Positions 31,086 through 41,170 of a stretch of DNA of 64,000 nucleotides are shown piece by piece. Position numbers and translations under genes: made by a program. How positions within the stretch are numbered: position 1 is the stretch's first letter; each line of letters starts with the position of its first letter. Origin of the DNA: Raffaelea ambrosiae (Eukaryota; Ascomycota; Sordariomycetes; Ophiostomatales; Ophiostomataceae); NCBI GenBank assembly GCA_002778195.1, contig PCDI01000019.1, positions 62,001 through 126,000 of the forward strand. The letters are read 5' to 3'. The notes beneath the pieces are model-generated. The model was not told the DNA's origin. It saw only the letters and a program-made list of their open reading frames with translations, and did no database searches.

Positions 31086-32218
31086 ATGGCCACCACCAGC
31101 ATGGAATGCTCATCCGGACAGGCCGCCACCTGCGTGTTCCCGCACAACGCATCAGCCCAGACCAGCCCCGGGCTCCCGGCAGCCGGCATGGTGCCCGGCG
31201 ACAACCTGGGCCCCTCGCTTCGCGACACGGTCTGGGTGCTGGTGGGCCTGTCGTTTGTGTTTTTGGTGACTCGCCTCTACTGCAAGTTTCTGCGGCACCG
31301 CGCGCTCCACATAGACGACAGCATTTTGATAGCGTCGTGGGTGATGCTCCTCGGATCGGCGATTTGCACGACGCTCGAGATCGGCTACGGGTTCGGCAGG
31401 CATGCCATGGACATCCACACGGACAACATTGATGCCATTACCCTGACGGGCCAGATTGCCATCACGCTCAGCATCTGCGCGCAGTCCTGGAGCAAGACCT
31501 CGTGGGCGGTTACGCTGCTGCGCGTATCCACGGGGCATGTGCGCGGCTTCATGTGGTTTGCGCTGGTGTCCATGAACCTCTTCTTTGCCGGGCCGGCCTT
31601 GGGGTATTGGGTGCAGTGCCAGCCCCTGGAAAAGGCATGGCATCCGCAGATCGAGGGCACCTGCTGGAGCCCCCGGACGGGGATCGTCTTGGGGATTGTG
31701 GCCAGCTGTAAGCAGTGCAGACGCCGTGCCATCCTGCAGTTTTCCGTTGGCTTTTCAGCGGCTGTGGCTAACCTCGGCAACAGGCTACTCGGGCATCATG
31801 GACTTGGTCTTTGCCATCATCCCGTGGCTGCTCCTCCGCCACCTGCAGATCAACCCGACCGAGAAGCTGGGCGTGGCCGTGGCCATGAGCATGGGCGTGT
31901 TTGCTGCCGTGTGTGCTTTTATCAAGTCCGCAGCCATGCCGTCTCTCCAGTCGACAGACTTTTCCTGTACGTGACCAAGCTGTGACCCGAGGCAGCACAC
32001 GAATTCTGACCATGCCAGACACCGGCGTCACACTCACCCAGTGGGGCGTGGCCGAGCCGGCCGTCACCATCATGGCCGCCTCGGTGCCCATGATGCGTGT
32101 TCTCGTGCAGACGGTGCGGAGGCGGAAATCGTACAGCGAGGCATCCGACAACGTGCCCGCCAGCACGCCTACTTCGCCTCTGGATGTCGAGACAACCACT
32201 ACACACACACGACACTGA
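31086..32218 (+). CDS. Fungal rhodopsin-domain integral membrane protein, 334 aa
   Basis: Exons 31086-31707, 31784-31966 and 32019-32218 (phases 1, 1). Seven hydrophobic segments: VWVLVGLSFVFLVTRLYCKF, ILIASWVMLLGSAICTTLEI, QIAITLSICAQSWSKTSWAV, FMWFALVSMNLFFAGPALGY, IMDLVFAIIPWLLLRHLQIN, VAVAMSMGVFAAVCAFIKSA and the EPAVTIMAASVPMMRVL end. The DD in LHIDDSILIASW, a GYG after TM2, the Cys pair (VQCQPLEKAWHPQIEGTCWS) and the EPAVTI...PMMRVL end are hallmarks of the large fungal family called the rhodopsin domain; no retinal-binding lysine is implied. Function is unknown for most members. The ATG at 31086 was chosen because upstream in-frame sequence is a translated pyrimidine tract. It flanks the catabolic cluster and may or may not belong to it. 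Confidence 0.85.
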
Positions 32219-32526
32219 CGTGGGGATGGTCTTTTTTTTTTTTTTTTTTTAAATTTCAGTGTTGTTTTTAAACATTTATATGATTTGTCGCTGAATGTAC
32301 GATTGTTTCTGTTTTTCTAGTCACTCTTTATGTATCTTGTCTTGGAATTCTGTATGCTTGGGGAAAGGCATATTGGCTACGAAGGGTGGTCCTGTGCGGC
32401 GCTTTTGGAAGTTCTTTGCTTTTTTTCTTTTCTTAAACAGACGTGGACATCCGACACGTTGTATTGATTCGCTGCATAATTGGAATTGGAAATGGAAATA
32501 CTTTCTGTTCTGGCCTTCTTCCTCCC
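32219..32526. other. Short convergent intergenic region
   Basis: 308 bp with a T run at 32231-32250; probably 3' untranslated regions of the rhodopsin-domain and SDR genes. Confidence 0.5.
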
Positions 32527-33348
32527 CTACACAGACGACCCTCCGGCCGCCAGGATGACCTGTCCCGTTATCCACTCGCTGTCGTCGCCCGCCAGCCACG
32601 CAACGACCTTGGCAATGTCGTCCGGCGTGGCGCACCGGCCCATCGGACACGACGAGGCCAGCGCGGCCTCCACCCTGGCGGCCGGCCACGTCTTGTCGGC
32701 GCCGGGGATGTAGTGCGTGGCCGCGTCGGCAAACATGTCCGTCTTGACGCCGCCCGGGGCAATGGCGTTGACGGTGATGCCGTCTGGGCCAAAGTCGGTG
32801 GCCAGCGACCGCGTGATGCCCTCGACGGCGGCCTTGGACCCGGCGTACAGGGCGTGGTCGCGCACGCCCATGACGCGCGCGGCGATGCTCGACGTCAGGA
32901 CGATGCGCCGGGCGTACGGCGAGGCGGTGGCCTTCATGTGGCGGTAGGCGGCGACGGCGACAAAGAGCTGCGCGCGCGCATTCAGGTGGAACACGGCGTC
33001 GAAGCGCTCGGGCGTGATGGACACGGCGGGCTCAAAGGACTCCATGCCGCTGTTGCTGACGACAATGTCGACGCGGCCCCATGTCTGCACGGTCTGGCCG
33101 AACAGGCGCTCAATGTCGGCCTGGGAGGTCATGTCGGCCTGGACGGCGATGGCATCCGACGACCCGCCCAGAGCGCGGATGGTGTCGACGACCTCCTGGG
33201 CCGCCGCGGACGAGCGCGCATAGTTGACGACCACCTTGGCGCCGCGCTGGGCGAGGCCGATGGCGATGCCGCGGCCGATGCCACGGCCGGAGCCGGTGAC
33301 GACGGCGACGCGGTCGGCGAGGGTCGGGAGTGGTTGTGGCTGAGACAT
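32527..33348 (-). CDS. Short-chain dehydrogenase/reductase, classical SDR, 273 aa
   Basis: Single exon. NADP-type nucleotide motif TGSGRGIG (residues 18-25), NSG at 99-101 in place of NNAG, Asn123 of the catalytic tetrad, Ser153/154, Tyr168 and Lys172 (YAGSK), and the C-terminal WITGQVILAAGG. The region from DMFADAATHYIPGADK to CPMGRCATPDDIAKVVAWL resembles fungal tetrahydroxynaphthalene/versicolorin reductase relatives, which reduce phenolic or keto groups on aromatic substrates with NADPH. It is the first gene of the run of catabolic-type genes and reads toward the rhodopsin-domain gene. A (TA)n tract 65-85 bp upstream of its ATG may serve as its TATA region. Substrate unknown. Confidence 0.88.
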   Translation of the reverse strand: MSQPQPLPTLADRVAVVTGSGRGIGRGIAIGLAQRGAKVVVNYARSSAAAQEVVDTIRALGGSSDAIAVQADMTSQADIERLFGQTVQTWGRVDIVVSNSGMESFEPAVSITPERFDAVFHLNARAQLFVAVAAYRHMKATASPYARRIVLTSSIAARVMGVRDHALYAGSKAAVEGITRSLATDFGPDGITVNAIAPGGVKTDMFADAATHYIPGADKTWPAARVEAALASSCPMGRCATPDDIAKVVAWLAGDDSEWITGQVILAAGGSSV

Positions 33349-34057
33349 GGTTGGCCGATGCTGAATGCTGAGGAAAAAGAAAAGGGTCCATGAAAGTTCA
33401 CATCGTAACTAGTATATATATATATATATATTTCGAAGGAGTCTGTCTCATGATGTCTCTCTAGATCACCCGTTTCTTTTTTCGGTTTCTTTCTTTCTTT
33501 CTTTTTTCTTTTTTTTTCTTTTTTTCCAGACAATCGACCGGCTGTCCAACGTAAACGGAATCTCGGGCATGGGATTCGCAGGCATGGGTCGGCACTATCT
33601 TTTGGTGCCTGTCAAAAGAGCGAAGGCCGAAGACGCGAGAGGTCTCCACTGGAGGGGGACGTTGCACACCGAGATGCCCATGCATGGATATGTCCCGGTC
33701 GGCAGCACACGGTTGCCCGATCCACGATTGCCAGATTACCAGATTTGGTCCAGATGCTCGGAAGCAAGGCAAGCGGCTCACAGACAAGTATCAGGAGATC
33801 CGGAACCCCACTGGAGGCGTGCGAAGTGTACAAATCACCAACACTATGAAGCGGACATTGCGGAGTTACTCGACTCTTTTCATGGCGAGGCAGATCCGAA
33901 GAGGTGAATACGAGTTCCTTGTTCGGTGGTTCGACGCTGGGATGAGCGAGGCACAGACTTGTTGGTTGCGGCTGGTCTTGCAAGGGCTCAACGGGGTGGA
34001 TGGATTTGTGTAGGTCTAGAGAACAGTATTTGCCTATTCTGGTCATGGCAAGGGTGG
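33349..34057. other. Intergenic, SDR promoter and 3' flank of the dienelactone-hydrolase-like gene
   Basis: Includes (TA)n at 33413-33431, then a T/C-rich block at 33477-33528. The remaining 500 bp show nothing clear. Confidence 0.5.
33413..33431 (-). promoter_or_regulatory. (TA)n tract, possible TATA region of the SDR gene
   Basis: About nine TA units, 65-83 bp upstream of the SDR ATG at 33348. Simple repeat; promoter role inferred from position only. Confidence 0.35.
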
Positions 34058-35117
34058 CTAATTCGCCTTGAACCATTGTATCCCATCCTCAAAGGCTTGC
34101 TCAAACATGTTGGCCGCCCACTCGTCTCCCAGATCGGCCCTGCTGGCAAATCCATGCTCTGTTCCGCCGTACACCAGAAACTTCCACTGTGCGCCAGATG
34201 CAGGAAGACTGGCCACCATCGTCGGAACCAAGTCCGGTGTAAACACGTCTGTCTCGGCACAGCCGACCAGAACAGGCCTGGACAGGCTCTCCAGGTCTGC
34301 AGGCTCCAGGAAAGACTGCACGAGTTAGAGTGTGAGAGGGCGGTCGAGATCGGGACGATGCGCGACGTACCGGGTGGAAGACGACGACAGAGGCAATCTC
34401 CTCGTGGTCGCCCTTGGCCAGCCGGAACGCGTGCTTGCCGCCAAAGCAATGGCCCACCACATGGATTCTTGCTTCGGGTCGATGCGCTGCTTTCCTGGAC
34501 TCCGCTACGGCCCTGCCGTACTCGGGGACGAAGCGGCGGACCAGAGAGGAAACATGCTGCGGCGTGTGGTTTTGCTGCCACGCAGGCATGTCGATCCTGC
34601 GAATGGCTGCTTTTTGCTGTGCCAAAGTTAACAAACACGCAGCCGCTCACGCCCCAAGGAGATCGTTACCTCTGGCGTAAGATTCGTATACGAGTCCAGG
34701 TCCGTCCCGGGCGTGTACAGCATGAAGTAGTCGGGGAGGGCATCGCCCTCAAAGTAGTCGACAATGGTGGTCTCGTAGCCTGGAAGCATCAGAATCCGTC
34801 TGCCGTTGAGAAACGAACCAACACAGACGCACCGCATGCTGCGTACATATCCGCGAGTCGCTGGTTGTGCTTGGCCAGCCCGAAGCCGTCCGGCAGGTAA
34901 AGCACGACATCACGGCCCGCGACGTCGCTGGAAGGCGTCGAGGTGTACGTGCGCAGTCCAGCCAGGGCCGAGAACGATCCCTTTGGCTTGTAGTCGGCTG
35001 AACAAACAATAGCGGTTATTGGAATTCACTGCTTCTGAATAGCTGGACGCCATCCTCTCTACACAGATAAGACTTACGACCAGCTGCCGTCCCTTTGAAG
35101 CAGTGACAGGTAGACAT
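34058..35117 (-). CDS. Dienelactone hydrolase family alpha/beta hydrolase, 272 aa
   Basis: Exons 35117-35078, 34997-34833, 34779-34670, 34616-34371 and 34315-34058; introns of 53-80 nt, in frame. The nucleophile is Cys162 in VGHCFGGKHA (family consensus GxCxGG), with Asp210 (AETDVFTP) and His241 (GGTEHGF), the Cys-Asp-His triad of dienelactone hydrolases. The N-terminus (SALAGLRTYTST, DVVLYLPDGFGL) matches the fungal AIM2-like branch. Bacterial relatives hydrolyse dienelactone to maleylacetate in chloroaromatic breakdown; fungal ones are poorly characterised. It could hydrolyse a ring-fission lactone or enol ester made by its neighbours. Only 223 bp separate its start from the FAH-family gene, on the same strand. 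Confidence 0.88.
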
Positions 35118-35340
35118 TTCGGGAGTTGCTTGGAATTGTTTGATGCTTGGAAGGGGGATCATCTGCCAACAGACGGTGGCCTGCAAGTCTGGATTTGAAG
35201 TCTACGGTCTAGCCGTGTTTATGTCCAATATGTCTAGCCGTGTTCAACAGTCTCACCCACAAGCCAGCAAGCACGGCACCCCACGGCATGCCCACGGAAG
35301 CAACCACGATTCGACTTGTCCTACGCAACAAGACGCCCTT

Positions 35341-36374
35341 TCACGCCGCAAACACCAGTTTGTTCCGCAGCCGGCCGATCTGGGAGATCTCCACTTCCAC
35401 CACATCCCCGTCCCGCAGCCACGGCTCCCCTGCCATCTTGGCTGCTATGCCGGCCGGCGTCCCCGTCATGATCACCGTGCCCTGCCGCAGGGTCGTCCCC
35501 TGGCTCGCGTGCGCAATGATCTGGGCCATGTCGAAGAGCATGTCGGCCGTGCTGCCGTTCTGGCGAAGGTCGCCGTTGACGCTGGTCCGGATGCGCAGGG
35601 GCAGCCGCGGCCCGACCTGGGAGGCGTGCAGCAGGGTGGGCCCCAGGGGGGCAAAGCTGTCAAAGCTCTTGGCGTAGCAGAACTGCCCGCCCGAGTAGGG
35701 GGGCCGCTGCCAGTAGCGCGCGGACAGGTCGTTGCCGGCCGTGAGGCCGAGGACGTAGTCGAGGGCCTGGCTGGCGGGGATGTTCTTGCCCGTTTTGCCC
35801 ACGACAATGCAGAGCTCGCCCTGGAGAGAGAGAGAGAGGTGCTGTTTAGCATGGTTCGGAGGGCCAATCAGCAAGATGCGCTCGTACCTCGTAGTCCATC
35901 AGCTTGGCCTGGGCTGGAATGGGAACATCGTCATAGGGGCCGGCAAGAGCATCTTTTTTTTGCTTGTTAGTGCCTGTTGACATTGACTTGCAATGGGCCA
36001 GGAAGGAAGATCGTACCGGCTGGCTTTGTGAAGATGACTGGATTGGGGGGAATGGCCAGCTGAAGAGAGCGGTTAGTTTTTGTTTTCACGGGGTCAATCA
36101 GGAAGAGACCACGGGGGACACTCACATTGGCCTCTTTCGCATGGTCGGCATAATTCAACCCAATGCAGACAAACAGCGGTGGTGGAGGCACAGGGGACAG
36201 CAGTTTGTGTACCTTGGCCGTCTGGCTGGTTCGTCTCAGATGAAACAGGTCATCGCCCTCCAGCAGGGTCACTTCTGCACCGACAATCTTGTCCAAGCCT
36301 TCGGTGACGTCTCCGTAGTGCTCAACACCCGACGCGTCCAGAAATCGAACCAAGTTTGTAAACTGGGAAGACAT
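35341..36374 (-). CDS. Fumarylacetoacetate hydrolase (FAH) fold protein, 278 aa
   Basis: Exons 36374-36126, 36059-36017, 35952-35888 and 35820-35341; introns of 66, 64 and 67 nt. Core motifs: FVCIGLNYADHAKEA, VIFTKPADALAGPYDD, YEGELCIVVGK with metal-binding Glu119 and Glu121, GNDLSARYWQ with Asp150, SFDSFAPLGPTL, and TGTPAGIA near the C-terminus. This is the compact HpaG/YcgM/FAHD1-like form, not the long homogentisate-pathway FahA. Relatives act as hydrolases, 2-oxo-pentenoate hydratases or oxaloacetate/oxalocrotonate decarboxylases on products of ring cleavage. Next to a VOC dioxygenase-like gene and a monooxygenase, a hydratase or hydrolase step after ring opening is the natural guess. Intron 2 ends in AAAG, an uncommon acceptor. 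Confidence 0.88.
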
Positions 36375-36864
36375 GATGGCGTGTGGGATTCCTTGGCCTG
36401 CGCTTTCTACCTGTGTGCGTCTACTTCCCACGTAGCTCGACAAGGAATAAATAGACTGGCCACAACTGGCGTCAACGATTCTTCAAAACTTGATATTCCT
36501 GAATAGGAAACCGTTGTAGTGGATGTTTCGGCTCCCCACAGCCGACGGAGAATTGGAGAAAGTGGTGCCTGTTCCAGATTATGCCCGTTCTAAAAGCGGC
36601 ATGCTTGTCTTGTAAGTGCGCCGGTAAGACATTTGCTTGCTACGACCTCTGCCAGTAGTAGTCCGCGGAACGGGTTCGTCTCAGACATCGTGTTTTGTTT
36701 CGCACGTTGTAGCTATTCATAGAGCCAAATTCTTGTAGCATACGGAATCATCAAACGCCTTGCAGCAGCTATCGCTCCCTTTTTCTTCTGACCGACCTGT
36801 AGACAGACCTGCAGACAACAAACTGGCCCAGCACATCTCCACCAGCAAGCCGCACGTCCAGAAA
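36375..36864. other. Intergenic, FAH promoter and 3' flank of the MFS gene
   Basis: 490 bp. Nothing distinctive was seen beyond an AATAAATA stretch near 36445. Confidence 0.45.
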
Positions 36865-39020
36865 CTAATACATGTGTGCCTTTTCCCAGCTGATCAATCG
36901 CCAATGCGTAGACGTGTAGTGCCGGATTCGGGGGCCATACAAGACCAGAGGCAGTGCCAGCAGTACAAAGAAGGCAAAGATGCCACCGATGGCACCAAAC
37001 GCCTGGGAAGTCAGTGGGCGAAAGGAAAGAGACGAGATCAAAAAAAAAGACAAAAAAAAGACAAAAAAAAGGAACGAGGATTCACTCACCCTGGCATATC
37101 CTTCGTTCTCCACCCACGGCACGGTGGCCTTGATAAACCCAAAGGCCACCACGTTCTTGAGGCCGTTGATCAGCTCCAGACACTCGGCGGCCACGGGGAA
37201 ATAGCTGTCGCACACGTAGGTCATGGCGATGCTGGCGACGCCGGTCAGGCCGACGCTGATGAGCCCGTAGCCGACAAACAGGACGGCCCAGTGCATTTCG
37301 CTCTGGGCGCCGAAGCCGAACAGGAGAATGCCGGCAAACACGAGCCCGCCCGGCACAAAGACGAGGGCGAGACGCTCCTCGGGGAGGAAGATGCCGCGGT
37401 TGCGCCGCGCACGGAAGGCGGAATACCTGTCAATGGCGAAGCCGCCCATGAAGAAGCCCGCCGCCTGGCCGACTGGGGGTTGTTAGCCAGCCGCGCACGG
37501 CCCACAAGAAGGCTGGGTGGACTCACGGATTCCCGGGATATTGATCAGGCCCACGTTGCCGATGGTGAAGTTGTACGGCGGCGGAATCAGCAGGCTGCCG
37601 CTCAAGACGTTGACCATGACCGTCGGGGCCAGGCAGATGGAGTCTGTGGAGGTTGTGCATTAGTCCCACAGCCGGGCCGGGATGGGGCCGAGACAAAACA
37701 CGCCGGCACAACGTACACAGCAGGGCCGCAAACAAACAGGCGGGGTAGGCCAGCAGAGGAACCGGCCGGAACATCAGGTCGAAAAACGTTTCGCCCGGCG
37801 CCGTCCCCGACCAGGGGCGCAGCATGGCCAGCTCGGACTGGACGGGGATGGCCGGGTCCGTCTCAAACGGCAGCGATGGATCGTCGTTGTGGTTGGCGAT
37901 CTTGGTGGCGGCGTGGGGGCACCCCGACGACTTCTCCGCGTCAGCTGCATCGCTCTGTGCCTGGTCGCCGTTGTCCGTGCGCCCGGCATGCACCGTGGAC
38001 CCGGCGCAGCCGGCCGCGGCGGCGTAGGAGCGGTGGAAGCGCGTCTCGGGCATGAAGAAGACCATCATGACCAGGTTGACGCCCAGCAGGATGGCACTGA
38101 ACCACTTGCCCCATTTGATGCCACGGCCTTGGGGAAGGGGGGGGGGGTTAGTGATGGTTTCCAAGATGGACAAGAAGTGACGTACTTTGAATGAGATACC
38201 CGCCAATCAGGGGCCCGAGACTGCTCCCGCCGGCCAGCATGATCAGGTTCCAGGCCATCTTGCGGCCTCGTTCGTGAAGGAAGTAGATGTCCTGAAAGGT
38301 CAGTCTGGAGGAAGCGAGAGCAAGACAAAGGACAGTCGGCAGTGAGACCTACGTTGATGATGGCGGCGCCGAGAGCTTCCGAGGCGCCGCCGCCAAAGGC
38401 GCCGACCACGCAGGCAGCCTGCAGACTGCCGAAGCTGTCGGTCGAAGCTGCCCAGATGGCCGCCACAAAGGTGATGGTGCAGGCCAGCATGAAGACCGGG
38501 CGCTTGCCAAAGTAGAGGGCAGCCGGTACCCAGAAGAAGTTCTGAAGGGTCAGCCAGGGACACGAAAAGATTGGAAGAAGCAGAAGCAAGAAGAAGCAAG
38601 AAGAAGCAACCAAAAGCAACAAAGACGTCTGGGCCCAGGGAACCCACCGACAGCCCCAGGGTCAAAATGACCCACGCAATCAGACCGGAGGCGACGTCGA
38701 CCGACACGCCAAAGTGCTCGGCAATGGTGACAAAGACGTCCGAGTAGACGGTGCCGCTGACGTTGTTGGTGGCGGCAAAGGCGCAGACGCAGCCGTAGGC
38801 CATGTTCTTGCGCCAGCGAGGCCAGCGCAGGGGGTCGTTGGGGTCGGCGGAGGGCATGGGGACGAGGACCAGGTCGTTGCCGGGTTGGTTTTCTGCTGGA
38901 GTCAGCGAATGCAATGCTGTCTTTTTGTCTTTTTGTCCTTCTGGCATGCCCTGTCCTACCTCGAAACAACAGCACTGTCCCCTCTGTCGTGTCCAGCTCT
39001 TTGAGCGTCTTGAAAGGCAT
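36865..39020 (-). CDS. MFS transporter, fungal 12-TM family, 550 aa, eight exons
   Basis: Exons 39020-38960, 38895-38648, 38541-38353, 38291-38186, 38127-37717, 37643-37527, 37472-37090 and 37002-36865; frame intact. The start DPNDPLRWPRWRKNMAYG is the entry signature of the fungal HOL1/TPO-like group. TM4-5 region GRKMAWNLIMLAGGSSLGPLIGGYLI follows a short DIYFLHE loop; a long hydrophilic loop (about residues 225-300) lies between TM6 and TM7, as expected. The last TM ends in LPLVLYGPRIRHYT. Probably a plasma-membrane proton-coupled carrier; in this setting it may import the aromatic substrate or export an intermediate. Exon 2 begins at a tandem CAGCAG acceptor, so the protein may contain or lack one Ala. 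Confidence 0.87.
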
Positions 39021-40114
39021 GTTGCGACGTGTCTGATTTCTGGCGAGTCTTTGTATGGAAAATGGGGTGAAAGGAAATTAAAAAAAAAGAACAAAATCAA
39101 AAGAACAAAAGAACATCAAAAGAACATTCAAACAGCATTCAAAACAGCCACTGAAGAACTCTCCTGAACCCAGACTTTGAGCGCGTCAAGCATATATCGT
39201 CAAAGCTGGCTGGCTTCAATTTTCTTGTTTTTTTTTCTCCGTACTACTTCAACACCCGAAGAGTCTGGCGAAGTCGGGTCTCGTGTTTGGCCCCCTTCCT
39301 AGCCGACAAGATACATAGTTAACCGCTGTGCACGTCTTCCCTGTCTCTCACCTTTCCAGATCAGTGCTCGCGTCTTGCCTCCCCCTAAGCTGCTGCATAG
39401 ACGGCAAAAATAGAAAGCGTTAACGCAGAGTTCCTCCAATCGTGGCCCCCAACTTCACCGGCCCGGTGGGGGTCCGCGGCGCCCCTGCCCGACCCTTCCC
39501 CCCCCTAGTACGGCTAGCTGTGCTGTGGCGTCCAATAATAAGCAAAAGCCTGGACCAAGAGCAGGCATGCATGGGCTGTCCTCCACTAGACAACAGTCTC
39601 GTACGAGCAGGATATTCCGTTGCTATGTGCGGCTGTAGCTCGCTGAATGGCTCGGAGAATCCTGCTCTGTTGGCATCGCGTCCCGTGCCCTGCGGGTCGA
39701 ATGCTCTGTTCCTCGGCATGGTGAACCCCAGACTTTGTACACACGCTAGAAAAGGCACCTAAACAAGCCTTGCACCATGCCCTTCTGTGTGGAGAATTAC
39801 CCCAGATTCAAAGGAAAACCTGGGAGCAACTGGGGTCATGAGGGGGGGGGGGTCCCATTTGGGGGCCAACTGAGGGGATGGCATAAGCCAATACGTTCCC
39901 AGACATTGGCAACTGCCTGGGTGTTGCGTGGCCGGACTTATCGGTCTCTTGTGCTGTTCACATCGGGTATCTAGTGGTGTTCGTTTTGTCCTCGTGGGGT
40001 GAACAAGCTGGCTTTCTTCTCCGGCGCAACTCTCTGACCTTTGCAGGGAATAGTCCACTCCAGCTTGCAAGGCGGACTCGTCGACAGCAGGCCACACGAG
40101 CCCACATTGTGACA
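39021..40114. promoter_or_regulatory. 1.1-kb divergent region between the MFS transporter and the C2H2+Zn2Cys6 regulator
   Basis: Shared upstream DNA of the two divergent genes, with A-rich 39070-39160 and an 11-G run near 39841-39852. I found no convincing binding site by eye. Confidence 0.4.
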
Positions 40115-41129
40115 ATGGCATTCTGCACATACTGTGGCCAGGCTTTCCAGCGCAACGAACACCTCGAGCGCCATTTGGCAACGCGTGAGTTTGGAGTCCA
40201 CAGAAACGTCTGTTGTCTTGGTTGCTGCTTTTCCCACTGAGTCTTGTATCCCGTTGGTGTCTGAACGCAATGTCTGGACGCAATGTCTGAACGCAACCCG
40301 GGGCTCACCAACTTCTCGCTTCAGATGCCAATATCAAGCGATTCAAATGCGAGACTTGCCATTTGTCGTTCTCGAGGAGGTAGAGTCCCCTTTCCGGAAA
40401 CAAATTGCATTTGTTGTCTCCTTCTCCCCCCTAACGGCCCAGAGACGTCTTGCAACGCCATGTCGCGGTCCACGGCGAGGGTGGCGTCCCCGGCAGCCAA
40501 CCCCCCGGACAGCCGCCCCCCACCGGTGTCCGCCACCGGACCCAGGAGGCCTGTCGCAACTGTGCACGCACCAAAACCAAATGCGACTCGAACACGCCGT
40601 GCAACCGCTGCCGCGCGCGGGGGATCCACTGCGACCGGAGGCCGAAGCGGCCACGGGCCGCCACAGTAGAAGGACAACCTCGAGAGGAAGGGTCGGTTCC
40701 GGAAGGCGAGCCGGCCTCTTCTTCGGCCATGCACGTAGAGGCAGAAGAGGAAAGTACCATCGTTGAGGATCGTCGAGAGCAAACAGCCCCGAGAACCGAA
40801 CAGGCCGAACAGACAGACCAGACAGAGACGGCCTCCCATCCTGGCCCCTCTCCTCCACCACCACCACCACCACCTCCTCCTCCTCCTCCACGAGCAGTTG
40901 CCGTCTCGCCTGAAGCGGAGCTGGCCGTCATGCAGAACGCCGTCATGGAGTCGGTCATGAGCGGCTGGTTCCATTCGTACGTCGACAGCATGCCGCGCAC
41001 GAGCATCAGCAACATGAGCAACATGAGCACGATGAGCAGCATGAGCAACATCCACAGCGACAATACGGCTGCATCTCTGGTGATGCCACTACCACCACCA
41101 CCGCCACCACCACCACCAGGTCACGTCGA

Positions 41130-41170
<41 letters not shown>

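Noticed and set aside
33413..33431. (TA)n considered as replication origin or transposon target
   Set aside because: Too short, no target-site duplication or element nearby; listed only as a possible TATA region.
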